DNA of 64,000 nt from Salvia splendens. Lineage: Eukaryota > Streptophyta > Magnoliopsida > Lamiales > Lamiaceae. Shown here in pieces: positions 45,108 through 57,294 of this stretch (positions within the stretch are counted from its first letter, which is position 1; each line of letters opens with the position of its first letter). Below the pieces are notes generated by a model that saw nothing but the letters and a program-made list of their open reading frames with translations, was not told the origin of the DNA and ran no database searches. The stretch spans positions 4,754,257-4,818,256 of the forward strand of contig NC_056040.1 of the NCBI RefSeq assembly GCF_004379255.2, written 5' to 3'. Both the position numbers and the translations under genes were made by a program.

Positions 45108-47006
45108 GGACAAAAAGAGTAGTCGTCTAAATTACTCATCAACTATTAAATTAATTTATTTTTAACTATTGACTCGACCACTTGACTACCTATGCAAAAT
45201 AGCTTTAATATGAAAAGTCAAGGCTGTTAATATCTCATTTTCACCGTAGCCAAAAATAAATAGCAACTGTGACATCGCCATACCTTTCTATGCATGCAGA
45301 TTCTATTTTTTCTATGTTGTAAATATTACGAGGCAGCTATAATGTTGTGATATTTAAAGTCAGTTTGAATCTTCTCTCTCAATATTTCTGTACCAACCTT
45401 ATTTTCACTAAAATTTAAAGGTTAAAAAAATGGATAACTCAATTAAACGAAATAATCAACTCTAATAATAATTTATTAGCCAAACATGTGAACTTAAATG
45501 CTACTAAAAAGTAAGTACTCCACTTATGTACTATATTTGAGAATAATAAACAATACTAGTATTTAACAGCTAAGCAATCAAACAAAAGCATAAAATATTA
45601 TTGAAGAAAAAAATAAAATAAAAATTGAAATAGGAACATGGAACCAAACAATCGAATTGAGTAACATAAACATTATTTAACAATTAGAGAACTAACTACC
45701 TAACTGAAACACAAAAGAAATTAAAATTGAGGAATAAAAAAAATTAAGCAACACCTGATTGGTGAAATACCAAAAAACAGAATAGAGAATCACAGCTAAT
45801 TAACGCAACGAAATAGACAGGCACGAGATGTTTCGATTGTTAAATGATCAATTATTTAACAATTACAGAACTTATAAACTACCTAACTGAAACACAAAAG
45901 AAACTAAAATTGAGGAATAAAAAAATTAAGCAACACATGGTTGGTGAAATACCAAAAAACAGAATAGAGAATCATAGCTAATTAACGCAACGAAATAGAC
46001 ACGAGATGTTTCGATTGCTAAATGATCAATTAAAGGACGATGTTAATCTACTTCTCCTATATAAGATAAGTGAGAGTTGGGATTGTATCACGATTTGTTG
46101 TTGTCTACACATATGTGTTCCTAGAAAGCTGAGTATTTAGCTAAGCTATTAAATGACTTATAAATTGTTTGAACAGCTTACATATGTGGATTTAAAGAGC
46201 TTATCAGATGCCAAAATGTTTTAATATATAATGGAGTATAGTGTTTGGATAATTGAATTTATAAATACAAGTTAGATATAGAAAAATTGAGTAAAATGAA
46301 TTTGGAATGTTATATATAGGGTACGGATCAAATTAAAATCAGTTCTTATTACCAAATTAGAGTCTTTAGATTAACATAATTATCAGCCTAAATTACGCTA
46401 TGGGTCACAATTATAAGATTTGTTTTATATAGTTAGGATAAATTAAGGAATCAATCCTTTTATAGTTATTGAATAATTGAGTATGATATAAATGCATTTG
46501 AATAATGTCGTAGTGTAATGTAGATAAAGGGCTCAATACGTTCTTATAATATCATAGATTTTTTCTAATCATTAATGTCACATGCCATTTTCAATAACGT
46601 TTATTATTTGAATCCATCCATAAATATATATGGTAGAGTTGAATGAAAAACAAATCTTATATGAAAATTAAGGCCAAAGATTGTCCATTATAGTATATAA
46701 AAAAATTAGATGGTGGAGATTTATATTTTTTCATGTTTATTATCAAAACACTAATACGGCATTACCGGATAAAATTGTAAAACTGATAATTGTATTAAGT
46801 ATACATCTACAATTCGAATATTAACATATATTTTTAAAGTTAGTATTATATATATTGTACTTCGAACATTAAATCACTGCAACATACTTTATTAAACCAT
46901 GCATTATGCCATATAGATTTCATTAGAATTCGCATAACTTACCTTTATAATTCACTTGAAAACCGTTAATCGACGGAGATTAAAAAGATTGTATTAAGTG
47001 AGTTAA

Positions 47007-48034
47007 AGAGCATCCACAATGGATGCCCGATCTCACGCCCGATCACTCGAGATCGGGCACTGGCGTAGTTGGGCATCTATTTTAGGCGCCCGAGAGAGAA
47101 GACCGAAAGATCGGTCGTCCCCATCGGGCGCCTGATCGGGCACCCATTGCAACTCCGCGCCCGAGCCCGATATTAACTGATTTTGCGATTTTGCGGTGAG
47201 AGCATGGAGGATGTCCTCCAGAAGTCGATGACCAAGTACCATTCGGAGTACAAGCGGTTCTAGTTGTACAATGTTTGGCTGATCTTGAAGGACAAGACGA
47301 AGTTCAACGGAGAGATACCGGTTGGATCCTGAGCTGCGAAGCGGACGAATAAAACCGCCACTGGCGGTTACACGAGCAGCGACCCATCTCCTGTGGATCT
47401 GAACGCTGAGCCGGAAGGGAGTTCCGACACGCCTACGTCTACTTTTAGACGTCCCATTGGCACCAAGGCTGCCAAAGCCCAGGCCAAAGGGAAGGCGAAG
47501 ACGACCGCGTCTGGATCGGCTCCCCCGCAGGCTACGCCTCTTCCATCTACTCAGCTCGTGGCCTCAGCGATCGAGGTGTGCGAGTATAGGTTTATACTTG
47601 AAGCACAAAACAGCCTTCATACCGAATCCGATCAGGATGCCCGACGGAGGACTGAGAGGATGATCAAGAACCTGAGCCAGAGGTTGAACTTAGATGACTA
47701 GTTAGGTTTTTATTAATTTAGCAATGCAGTTTTTTTTAAAGTTTTTTTAAAGTAATTTAGTAATTTAGTTTAGTAATATTTTTTTCTAAGTATGATGTAA
47801 TTTTTTTATTAATTAAGTAATATGTTTTTTTTTTAAAATTTGTAGTGTTTAATATAATATATTTTTGTATTTTAGTAATTAAAAATAAAAATAAAAAACA
47901 ATAATATTAAAAATTAAAAGCACATTGAGTTTAATTGCTAGGGCTTCCACTAGGGCCAAACCATTGCAGAAAGAAATGGCATGCTGATGTGGTAACCACT
48001 CGGGCTCCCACTAGGGCATCCATTGTGGATGTTC
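47007..48034 (+). mobile_element. PIF/Harbinger-type element (unit 4)
   Basis: 1028 bp; TAA on both sides. Subterminal change GATCGGGCACTGGCGTAG in place of GATCGGGCTCGGGCGTCG. Confidence 0.85.
47204..47701 (+). pseudogene. NAM-associated / Harbinger ORF1-like pseudogene (unit 4)
   Basis: Same 166-codon frame with the same two internal stops; no further lesions. Confidence 0.7.
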
Positions 48035-48215
48035 TAAGTAAATAAAGAATAAAGTAGGAAGTGAAAAAGGTAGAGAGATGAAGAGAGAATAAAGTAAGAT
48101 AGAGTAAAGTAAGTAAGAAGAAATGTGTTTACTTTTACTAAAAAGGGAAATGACTCAACTATTATGGAACGTACCAAAATGACAAAATGACTCCACTACT
48201 ATGGGACGGATGGAG
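48035..48215. mobile_element. Stowaway-like MITE right remnant (unit 4)
   Basis: Copy of 9321-9501, about 190 bp to the left of LTR element 2. Confidence 0.6.
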
Positions 48216-48401
48216 TACTGTTTAGCAATTAAACTCTACCTGGCATGACTACACTGTGTTGTTGACACAATTAGAACTTAAGTGGGAGAGATGTATTAGA
48301 ATGAGAAGGTCATAGCTTATTAGTTGTGAACATGATCGATCACAATGAATGCAAAAATGAATGAGCAGAATTGCTTAAGCTTCATTTGGTGATATGTGCA
48401 A

Positions 48402-48762
48402 TGATACGATCATATCTATCATATCTCTTAGGATCTTCTAATTATTTAGTTTTCCCTTATTCACCATATCTTTCCCATATTTGTTTAGATATTTGTTTCT
48501 TGTTCATTAAGTTAGAGTAGTAGTATTCTAGTATTATAAATAGGAGAGCTTGTTATCATTCTAATCATTCAATGAATATAATATATTCCCTAAACTTGTC
48601 TTGAGTATCTAGTATAATTATTGTTCCCTATTTGCTGTTGATCGGAGAACGTCTGTGACTCAGCAAATCCGTGAGCCTTCCTTCGAGCTTGTCGAAGGAT
48701 TGATCACCCTATCCGTCCGAGAAGTTAGCCATCCGGCCTCGTTACGGAGAACGTCCGTAACA
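48402..48762 (+). repeat. 5' LTR of LTR element 2
   Basis: 361 bp, with an internal TATAAATAGGAG. Identical by eye to its partner except for seven mismatches inside the last ~45 bp (48724-48751). Confidence 0.93.
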
Positions 48763-48780
48763 ACTGGTGCTTTCATCCCG
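48763..48780 (+). other. Candidate primer-binding site of LTR element 2
   Basis: ACTGGTGCTTTCATCCCG directly after the 5' LTR, sharing ACTGGTGCTTTCATC with element 1. Confidence 0.6.
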
Positions 48781-48956
48781 TGCTCATCCTCCGTCTTCAT
48801 CCGTATCCCCCAAATTATTTCCCAGCCCCCGTCGAAAAAAAAGAAAAAAAAGAAAGAAAGAAAAACAATCAGCCGCAGCTCCACCACCACGGCCACACCT
48901 AATCCTCCATATTCTTTCATCCCGAAACTCATCATTATCTGTGAAAACGAAATCTA

Positions 48957-50282
48957 ATGGAGTCCGAAGTGCCAGTGACTGAAACACTGCAATTGGGGCC
49001 GACGCGTCAGCGGAATATCGGCGAGATTGGAGGTAGGCCTCAATCGACGGACCCGATCACGCTGGGGTTTGAGCAATTGAACGCGCGCTTCGATAAGATG
49101 GATCGCCGGGTCGCAAACTTGGAACGACGCGCTGATTGGGACAAGCGGCATCGGCGTTACACCCAGCCTACGTACCGGCGGCCACAACACCACCAGTCGG
49201 ACAGGTACACACCGTCGCCTCCATATCAGCCGGATAGACGCCGCCCGTACCACCTCCACCAAACTCGTTATCAACTGCCCGAGCACTATCATCCCTTCGA
49301 CTATGGACCGCCACCAACGTACAGGGGGTTCCCGCTTCATCAATTTCTGCAGCTGCAGAACGAGCCTTCTCGCCAACCATCCTGTTGGGACCCGCCGGGC
49401 GCTGAGGTGTCGATGGGTAACCTGGATTATGAAGAGATCGCATCTATATATTACCCTGATTATGATTGTGACTCTGTTGGATATGGTGAGGACGCTGATG
49501 TCCACCACGACCCATCTAGCAACTCACAACTAACTGTCATTGTTGTCCCGCCACCACCACCACAACGCTCGTCATCTTGCTTGAGCATGACAAGCCACTG
49601 TCGTGCAACAGCGTCACTGCCCGCTGTAGCTGCTGTCCCATCTTCGAATCTGCCCCCAACAGTTCCGTCTTGCAGCCCCGACGATGACAGCGGAGGGGAA
49701 GGTGGATTGTTAGATGAACTGCCTCCACCAGCTATGATCTCTCCGCCGTGCAGCCCCTATATCAGTGGAGAGGAAGAAACATTGTTAGATGGCGACGAGG
49801 AGGTTGATTCCATTGAGGAAGTGAAGAAGGTCGTCGCATCTCTCGACGCTGCTCGAATGACATCTCCCGATGTTGTTGAGAATTGTTTTAGTGAAAATGT
49901 TGGTGCTTATCTATGTGCATTAGTTGGAAATAAAGTTGCACCGTCCTTTCCAATACATTTGAAGGAGATTGCCTTTATCTATGGGGATTTGCATGTTATG
50001 GATGCTACACGTCTGAATCCTCGATCAACATCGCTCGACACTGATGCGAGCTTGATCCCTCCGCGCAATGACACGTCATGTTTGGGCATTCTTGGAAGCA
50101 TGGACAAGCTTTTCGTTTTGGCATGGAATTTTGCCGACAACATTGGGTCTCCTTTGTTGATTTTTGACAAAGGTGAAGAAGGGGGACGTTCAGCTGTTCG
50201 ATATGGGTTTGATCCAGGAGGAGACGCCTCGCCAAAGCGTTTGCTTTCAACTCTCGTCGTTGCTTTATGGTTCCCACCTTGA
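48957..50282 (+). CDS. Gag-like ORF of non-autonomous LTR element 2
   Basis: 441 aa from the ATG at 48957. Residues 34-66 look like a short coiled coil (FEQLNARFDKMDRRVANLER), which would fit a Gag multimerisation region. A His/Tyr/Arg/Pro-rich stretch follows with one CWDPP motif (Cys143) and a serine/proline-rich middle, but the C-x2-C-x7-H-x-C knuckle of element 1 is absent. From about residue 255 it aligns with element 1: GEEETLLDGDEE, VVASLDAARMTSPDVVENCF, STSLDTDASLIPP, CLGILG, LFVLAWNFADNIGSPLL, FDPGGD. The last ~25 residues read past the element 1 stop. No enzyme domain. Uninterrupted over 1.3 kb, so recently functional or recently copied. Confidence 0.75.
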   Translation: MESEVPVTETLQLGPTRQRNIGEIGGRPQSTDPITLGFEQLNARFDKMDRRVANLERRADWDKRHRRYTQPTYRRPQHHQSDRYTPSPPYQPDRRRPYHLHQTRYQLPEHYHPFDYGPPPTYRGFPLHQFLQLQNEPSRQPSCWDPPGAEVSMGNLDYEEIASIYYPDYDCDSVGYGEDADVHHDPSSNSQLTVIVVPPPPPQRSSSCLSMTSHCRATASLPAVAAVPSSNLPPTVPSCSPDDDSGGEGGLLDELPPPAMISPPCSPYISGEEETLLDGDEEVDSIEEVKKVVASLDAARMTSPDVVENCFSENVGAYLCALVGNKVAPSFPIHLKEIAFIYGDLHVMDATRLNPRSTSLDTDASLIPPRNDTSCLGILGSMDKLFVLAWNFADNIGSPLLIFDKGEEGGRSAVRYGFDPGGDASPKRLLSTLVVALWFPP

Positions 50283-50302
50283 GGACAAGGTGGATTTCAA
50301 CC

Positions 50303-50312
50303 GTGGGGGAGT
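50303..50312 (+). other. Polypurine tract of LTR element 2
   Basis: GTGGGGGAGT abutting the 3' LTR; identical to element 1. Confidence 0.8.
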
Positions 50313-50673
50313 TGATACGATCATATCTATCATATCTCTTAGGATCTTCTAATTATTTAGTTTTCCCTTATTCACCATATCTTTCCCATATTTGTTTAGA
50401 TATTTGTTTCTTGTTCATTAAGTTAGAGTAGTAGTATTCTAGTATTATAAATAGGAGAGCTTGTTATCATTCTAATCATTCAATGAATATAATATATTCC
50501 CTAAACTTGTCTTGAGTATCTAGTATAATTATTGTTCCCTATTTGCTGTTGATCGGAGAACGTCTGTGACTCAGCAAATCCGTGAGCCTTCCTTCGAGCT
50601 TGTCGAAGGATTGATCACCCTATCCGTCCGAGAAGATAGATAGCCGGTCACGTTACGGAGGACGTCCGTAACA
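50313..50673 (+). repeat. 3' LTR of LTR element 2
   Basis: 361 bp. Its U5 end (GATAGATAGCCGGTCACGTT) matches LTR element 1 and not its own 5' LTR (GTTAGCCATCCGGCCTCGTT). Confidence 0.93.
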
Positions 50674-50902
50674 TGCAATCAATCTATTTAATGACAACAA
50701 AGGATATAGTGTCTTAGGCTTGAGAGGAAAATTATTGTGGTATAACATGAATTTTATTGTAAAATCATCACCGATGCACTTTGGGAATACATAACTTTCC
50801 CAGAGTCGAGCAGTTGTAGTAAGTAAAAACTGTTTAGTTTAAAGTAAAAAAGACAACATATATATTGTCTGCCTCATCTCAAAGACGAAAATAGAATAAT
50901 GT

Positions 50903-51750
50903 TTAGTTGGAGTTGGGCCAGAACTGAGCCTGAAGGTAATCGATGATATTCTTCTCAACTTGGAAGGCCTTGGCCAACACATCAGGGTTGATCTTCGGGT
51001 CCGACCCAAACACCGCGTTGGCAATGGTAATGACGCCCGGATTCTGGCTACCGAAGCCAGCAAAAGCAACAGCGTTGATCTTGCCGACGTTTATCTGGAA
51101 GTGGATGAGGCCTTGTGGGAAGACGAAGACATCTCCGGCTTTCAAGTACTTGGTGAAGAGCTTGTTCCTCTGGTTTGCATTAGCGGGATTGGAAGTGACG
51201 AAACCCACGTAGAGTTCCCCTTCCAACAACAGGAATGCTTCAGTTGCGCGAGGGTGGGTGTGGGGTGGGTTTAACCCGTAGGGGGCGAAGTCGAGCCGGG
51301 CCAAAGAAACGCCCAGCGTGTTGAGGCCCGGAAGCTGATTAACGTTGACTGCAGTCACGGCCGATCCGAGCTGGTTGGATGTGTTTCCGGGAATGTTGAG
51401 ACCCTGGAATAGGAAATCCTCCGCAACCACCAAGTTGGGGTCTTTGCAAAACTTCCCATTCACAAAAACTACATGCAAACAATTTATTAGTACGTACAGT
51501 TATAATACTATTGTTATGAGGGCAATAACAAAACATATGTATTCTGATCATGTTTTGATTATTGCTTTATTTATCTTTCCTACCAAACTGTCCCTTAATA
51601 ATGTAAATTTTAGTAAATCGAATTACCATCGGCCATGTTATCAGGAAGAGCAACGCAGAAATCCTGAAGAGGGTTCGGATCTGCTGCATATGCAATCGAA
51701 GCCCACGACAACAGAGCAGCAACGACGGAAAAAGTAAAACCAATCTTCAT
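50903..51750 (-). CDS. Germin-like protein, class C copy 4 (C11)
   Basis: Exon 1 51627-51750, exon 2 50903-51468, intron 158 bp. 229 aa with all four metal ligands, CKDP and FPQGLIHF; this is the unmutated class C sequence. The LTR element at 48402-50673 replaces the DNA beyond about 230 nt after its stop; the AATAAA-like motif nearest the stop (plus TTTTATT near 50752) is retained. Confidence 0.95.
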
Positions 51751-51838
51751 TTTGATTACTAAGCTGATAGGTATGCTGCTCACTTTCAGTTTTGTTGTAT
51801 CTGTGAATTGTGATGAGAAACTGATTGTGAGAAACCCT

Positions 51839-51847
51839 CTTTTTATA
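51839..51847 (-). promoter_or_regulatory. TATA box of C11
   Basis: TATAAAAAG on the minus strand, about 90 nt from the ATG. Confidence 0.7.
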
Positions 51848-53344
51848 GGATAAAAAAAGTAGTAGTCTACATTACTCACAACAATTAAATTAATTTATTT
51901 TTAAATATTGAGTCGACCACTTGACTACCTATGCAGAATTAGGTTACGTGCTTTTTGACAAGAAAAGTCAAGGCTGTTAATATCTCATTTTCACCATAGC
52001 CAAAAACAATAGTAGTATTAAGCATCGACGTATGAACTTGTTGGAACACAACACTATACCTTATCATCAGCATATAAATAGCAACTGTGATATCACCATA
52101 CCTTTCTATGCTTGCAGATTCTATTTTTTCTATGTTGTAAATATTTCGAGCCAGCTACAATGTCGTGATATTTAAAGTCTGTTTGAATCTTCTCTCTCAA
52201 TATTTCTGTAACAATGCAACCTTATTTTCACTAAAATTTTAAGGTTAAAAAAATTGATAACTCAATTAAACGAAATAATCAACTCTAATAATAAATTATT
52301 AGCCAAACATTTGAACTTAAATGCTACTAAAAAGTAAGTACTCCACTTATGTACTATAGTTGAGAATAATAAACAATACTAGTATTTAACAGCTAAGCAA
52401 TCAAACAAAAGCATATTATATTATTGAAGAAAAAAATAAAATAAAAATTGAAATAGGAACATGGAACCGAACAATGGAATTGAGTAACATAAACGTTATT
52501 TAACAATTACAGAACTAAATTACCTAACTGAAACACAAAATAAATTAAAATTGAGAAATAAAAAAACTTAAGCACAACATGGTTGGTGAAATACCAAAAA
52601 ACGGAATAGACAATCCCAGCTAATTAAAGCAGCGAAATAGATGCGAGATGTTTCGATTGCTAAATGATATCCATCAAAAGGTACTGATGTTAATCTACTT
52701 TAGCTATATAAGATAGGTAAGAGTTGAGACTGATTTGTTGCTATCTAAGCATATGTGTTCCTAGAGAGTTGGCTCTCTTATTGTAACCCCAAAAAAAAAA
52801 TATAGCGAAATATAAACTCGTTGAATCCTGAATTAAGACTTAGTGAGTATGTAGCTAAGCTGTAAGGTTAAATGACTTATAAAGCTTACATATGTGGATT
52901 AAAAAGCTTATCAGATGTCAAATGTTTTGATATATTATGGAGTATAGTGTTTGTGTAATTGAATTTATATATACAAGTTAGATAGAAAGATTGAGGAAAT
53001 TGGATTTGGAATGTTATAGGGTATGGATCAAATTAAATTATTGCAATGTCGTAGCGCAATTTAGACAATGGACTCGATAAGTTGTTATAATTTTGTATGT
53101 GTATTATATTGACGTATTATGATAGCTATATTGACATTAAGTTGCTTCTTGAAAAATATGAAAATTCAAGAATATTTTGTCAAATTTTGACATCGGAACA
53201 TATGCAAGTGAGGTCCCGTTAGAATCTTTATAAAATTATCTTTAATTTGATATATGTTGTGTAAAAAAATAATTTAAATTGAGATTAACATGCCTTTTGA
53301 AACATATAACTCTGGCAATAGATATATGTACTACTACCGACTAT

Positions 53345-53641
53345 GAGCAACTCCAAGGGAAAGGGTAAATTAAGAGGTAAAGATAAATAACTACCATATT
53401 TACCTCTTCTTTATAAAATTTCATGCTCCAATGGAAAGGGTATTTGGGGAGGTATTATACTTTCTTTCATTCTGAGAAGGTATCTTTACCTCTTCTTGAT
53501 AGAAAAAGGTAAAAAATTAGTTATTTTTGTTTGCTATTTTAATTTATCTTCTTTTTTCTTGGAGTCTATTACTTTTTATGAAGCTATAATAACCTTTTTG
53601 AGAAGGTAAATAAAAAATATGTCTTTTCCCCTTAGATGCTC
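53345..53641. mobile_element. MITE-like element 3' of gene A12
   Basis: Copy of 546-842 with the unit 4 variants; the right end GATGCTC is preserved. Confidence 0.5.
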
Positions 53642-53997
53642 GAATAGATGGGAAAGTAAGCTCTAAGTTTGTTATATTTAGCAATTAAGCTCTGCATGAC
53701 ATGACTATATTAGAACTTAGGAGAGATGTATTACTAGTATGAATGCTCATTTTGGTGATGTACGCGATCAATCCATATGACGACAACAGAGCATAACATA
53801 TGTCATAAGCTTGAGAGGATAATTATTGTGGACATAACATGAATTTTTATTAGTATAGCATCATCACAGATGCAGTTTGGGAATACATAAGTTTCCCATA
53901 GTGGAGCAGTTGTAGTAAGTAAAGACTGTTTGGCAGAATTAAAAAAACAGAACATATAATGTCTGCCTCATCCCAAAGTCTAGTATAGGTAGAATGT

Positions 53998-54753
53998 TTA
54001 GTTATTGGGCCAGAACTGAGCCTGGAGGTAATCGATGATGTTCTTCTCAACTTGGAAGGCCTTGGCCAACACATCAGGGTTGATCTTCGGGTCCGACCCA
54101 AACACCGCGTTGGCAATGGTAATGACTCCCGGATTCTGGCTACCGAAGCCAGCAAAAGCAACGGCGTTGGTCTTGCCGACGTTGATCTGGAAGTGGATGA
54201 GACCTTGTGGGAAGACGAAGACATCTCCGGCTTTCAAGTACTTGGTGAAGAGCTTGTTCCTCTGGTTAGCATTAGCGGGATTGGAAGTGACGAACCCCAC
54301 GTAGAGTGCTCCTTCCAACAACAGGAAGGCTTCCGTTGCACGAGGGTGGGTGTGGGGTGGGTTTAACCCGTAGGGGGCGAAGTCGAGCCGGGCCAAGGAA
54401 ACGCCCAGCGTGTTGAGGCCTGGAAGTTGATTAACGTTCACTGCAGTCACAGCCGAGCCGAGCTGGTTGGATGTGTTTCCGGGAATGTTGAGACCTTGGA
54501 AAAGGAAATCCTCCGCAACCACCAAGTTGGGGTCCTTGCAAAACTTCCCATTCACAAAAACTAGATACAAAAAATTTATTACTATATGAATACAAATAAG
54601 GATATTATAATTTTAATTTTCGTAAACTAAATTACCATCAGACTTGTTATCAGGAAGAGCAACACAGAAATCCTGAAGAGGGTTGGGATCTGCTGCATAT
54701 GCGATTGAAGCCCACGACAACAAAACAGCAATGGCGCACAAACCCATCTTCAT
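53998..54753 (-). CDS. Germin-like protein, class A copy 5 (A12)
   Basis: Exon 1 54636-54753, exon 2 53998-54560, intron 75 bp. Protein as A1. Confidence 0.95.
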
Positions 54754-54841
54754 TTTGATTACTATATATGTGTGCGCGCTTTGTTTTTGTTTGTTCGAGC
54801 TGTTCTGTGAATGTGATGGAAAACTGAGTATGAGAAACACT

Positions 54842-54850
54842 CTATTTATA
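54842..54850 (-). promoter_or_regulatory. TATA box of A12
   Basis: TATAAATAG on the minus strand, about 90 nt from the ATG. Confidence 0.7.
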
Positions 54851-55132
54851 GGAGAAAAATAGAAGCCTTCTACTATAATACTCATTACATTTAATTTCAA
54901 ATCGATACCTTCAACTTACGTTTTGCCTTCCAAGTGCTAATTAGCTTCATGTTATTTCATAATCATACCTAATAGGTTAACATCTAATCATTTCTAGACT
55001 TGGTGAGCACAACACTACACCAGATCATCAGTCGTAAAAACATCATTACTGCATGCAGGTTCTATATTTATATTTTTGTTGAGTATGCGACAAGTTTATA
55101 ATGCCGCTGCAAGAAAATTGAGTTGAACTTCT

Positions 55133-55324
55133 ATGACTCGAGCTGTTGTTAGACAATGCATGGAAAAGAAGGCGCAATTAGGTATGTTTATTGTTAACTT
55201 GGGTCATAAAGTTTCGATTTGCTCTGATGTGTGGACTGATTGTTTTTGCAAAAATTCGTATATGAGCATCACTGTGCATTTCGTTGATCACATTTGGACT
55301 TTAAACAAACGTTTGGATATGTGA
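55133..55324 (+). pseudogene. hAT transposase fragment (unit 5)
   Basis: Copy with the unit 4 variant HIWTLNKRLDM. Confidence 0.75.
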
Positions 55325-55386
55325 CAGTAATGGATATGTTTTTATATGACATTTGGACTATTTGAATCACTGAATTAAAGAGGATA

Positions 55387-56017
55387 TGTGACAGTCTCGC
55401 TCTGGATCTAAAATCATATTGGGACCTTCGGGTCAAATCATAATGGGACCTTCGGGTCAAATCATATTGGGACCTTCGGGTCAAATCATATTGGGACCTA
55501 CGGGTCAAATCATATTGGCATATTAGAAATCCCGGACCGATACCAGGCTTGATTTGTCACAGAATAATAAATTGGACAAAGAGACATATGCATATGGAGG
55601 TAAAATTATTTATGATTATTAATGCTTATGATTATATGTATTGGTTAGAACGTATGTTTGATAATTGTAATATGAAATTAAAGGTGAAATTTATATACAC
55701 TGGATTGTGGCTCATAGATATCAATGTGGATTACGAGTTTGGTTTATTTGACATGAGTGTTTTATTTGACATGTGGATGCTGGATGTTGGTTTTTGAATG
55801 TATTTGACATGAGTGTTTTATTTGACATGTGGATGCTGGATGTTGGTTTTTGAATGTATTTGACATGAGTGTTTTATTTGACATGTGGATGCTGGATGTT
55901 GGTTTTTGAATGTATTTGATATGAGTGTTTTATTTGACATGTGGATTAAGAGTTTTAAATTTTTATTTTGGATTTATTTATTTTAAGAATATATGTCAGA
56001 GGGGTTGGGGTGTGACA
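55387..56017 (+). repeat. Ty3/gypsy LTR-like remnant (unit 5)
   Basis: 631 bp, longer than in other units because it has one more 56-bp repeat (starts at 55747, 55803, 55859, 55915). Confidence 0.55.
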
Positions 56018-56047
56018 TTTTCATTCAGAAAGACATATGAATTAAGC

Positions 56048-56976
56048 AAAAGGTCTTTGAACTATACGTTTCGCACCTAAACGGGCCCTGAACTTTAAAA
56101 ATATCATGGGTAGTCCATGAACTAAGGTGTAATCACATTCATGGTACATTTTCACCATTTATCACAATTTTATTCCAAAAATGCCCCTCAGGCATGAAGT
56201 CATTTTTGAACAATTCATATCTAGGTATTGAATATGATATTTCTATTAGTATTAAATATGTTATTTTCTTATAGTTTGAATACCTAAAATGATATTTTTA
56301 CTCACTTTTTTGTCAAATCCTCTTTTTTTTAAAACTATTACAAAGTAAAAAATTAAAATAAAAAACTATGAAATTCTTAAATATATTAATTATAAAAATT
56401 TAAATCATGAATTTAATTATCAAAATAATTTGTAACTAAATTTAATTGTGATTGTGATTAGATCATTTTTTTAATATTAAAAATTAAAATTTTTTAATTA
56501 GCCATAAATTTTTAATTAATTTAAATTTTAAAATTTTTAATGAGTATTAAAAAATAATTGAATCACAATCAAAATTAAATTTAGCTACAAGTAATTTTAA
56601 AATTATATTTAAAATTTTAATTTTTATATTCAGTTTATTTAAGAGTTTCATAGTAGTATTTTTTTATTTTAATTTTTTACTTTCTAAAAGTTTTAAGATC
56701 TGACATAGAGTGATTGAAAAAGTGAAATGAAAAATCTCATAAAACATTATATATCCAATACTCAAGAAAGAGATAGAGAAAATATCATATCTAGGGTACT
56801 AGATATGAAAGTCCAAAAATTCCCTTCATGACTCGGGGGCCATTTTTGGTGCAAAATTGTGATGAATGGTGAAAGAGTACCATAAATGTGATTACACCTT
56901 AGTTTAAGGACTACCCATGATATTTTTAAAGATTAGGTACCGTTTGCGTGCGAAACGCATAGTTCAGGGACCATTT
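56048..56976. mobile_element. Foldback element (unit 5)
   Basis: 929 bp with the same right-arm deletion as unit 4 copy 1. Confidence 0.75.
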
Positions 56977-57033
56977 AAATAGTTCACTCGAAAGAAAATA
57001 GTACTCTTGCTACTCTTTACAGCCAAAAAAATA

Positions 57034-57294
57034 CTCCCCCCGTCCCACAAAATTTATCACTTATTTCCATTTAAATATAAGGGACGGCTAATAAGATCCC
57101 CATTTTGATTTGTCTGATTTTAAGAATTATAATAAAAATTATTAGAAATTGGTTCTACTTTCATATTAATTTTATAATAAATTTTTTATGAGATAAAATT
57201 AGTGGAATGTTAAGTTCGTTACCAAAATTAGTAAAAAGCAAATGAAACCATTATTAACAGACATATGAAAATAGTAGCTGACGGACAGAGGGAG
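57034..57294. mobile_element. Stowaway MITE (unit 5)
   Basis: Complete, 261 bp, TA-flanked. Confidence 0.85.

Larger units (their letters stand above)
48402..50673 (+). mobile_element. Non-autonomous LTR retrotransposon 2 (inserted downstream of C11)
   Basis: 2272 bp with two 361-bp LTRs (48402-48762 and 50313-50673), TG...CA, flanked by TGCAA (48397-48401, 50674-50678). Removing the element restores the unit sequence GTGCAATCAATC. It has the same PBS and PPT and a similar R-U5 as element 1 but a different U3 and mostly different ORF, so the two are related families. It encodes no enzymes. It lies about 230 bp after the C11 stop, in or near its 3' UTR, and is convergent with C11. Confidence 0.95.
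34262..52799. repeat. Higher-order tandem unit 4 (A9-B10-C11, two insertions)
   Basis: Longest unit, 18.5 kb. Subtracting the LTR element at 48402-50673 (plus target duplication) and about 4.45 kb of Ty3/gypsy sequence and duplicated flank in the A-B interval returns about 11.8 kb, the standard unit length. All three genes are open and of canonical sequence. Confidence 0.93.

Noticed and set aside
48735..48957. LTR and leader of element 2 considered as the 5' exon of a host gene for the 441-aa ORF
   Set aside because: Exact TSD, paired LTRs, PBS and PPT show the ORF is internal to a retrotransposon; no splice evidence for a host gene.
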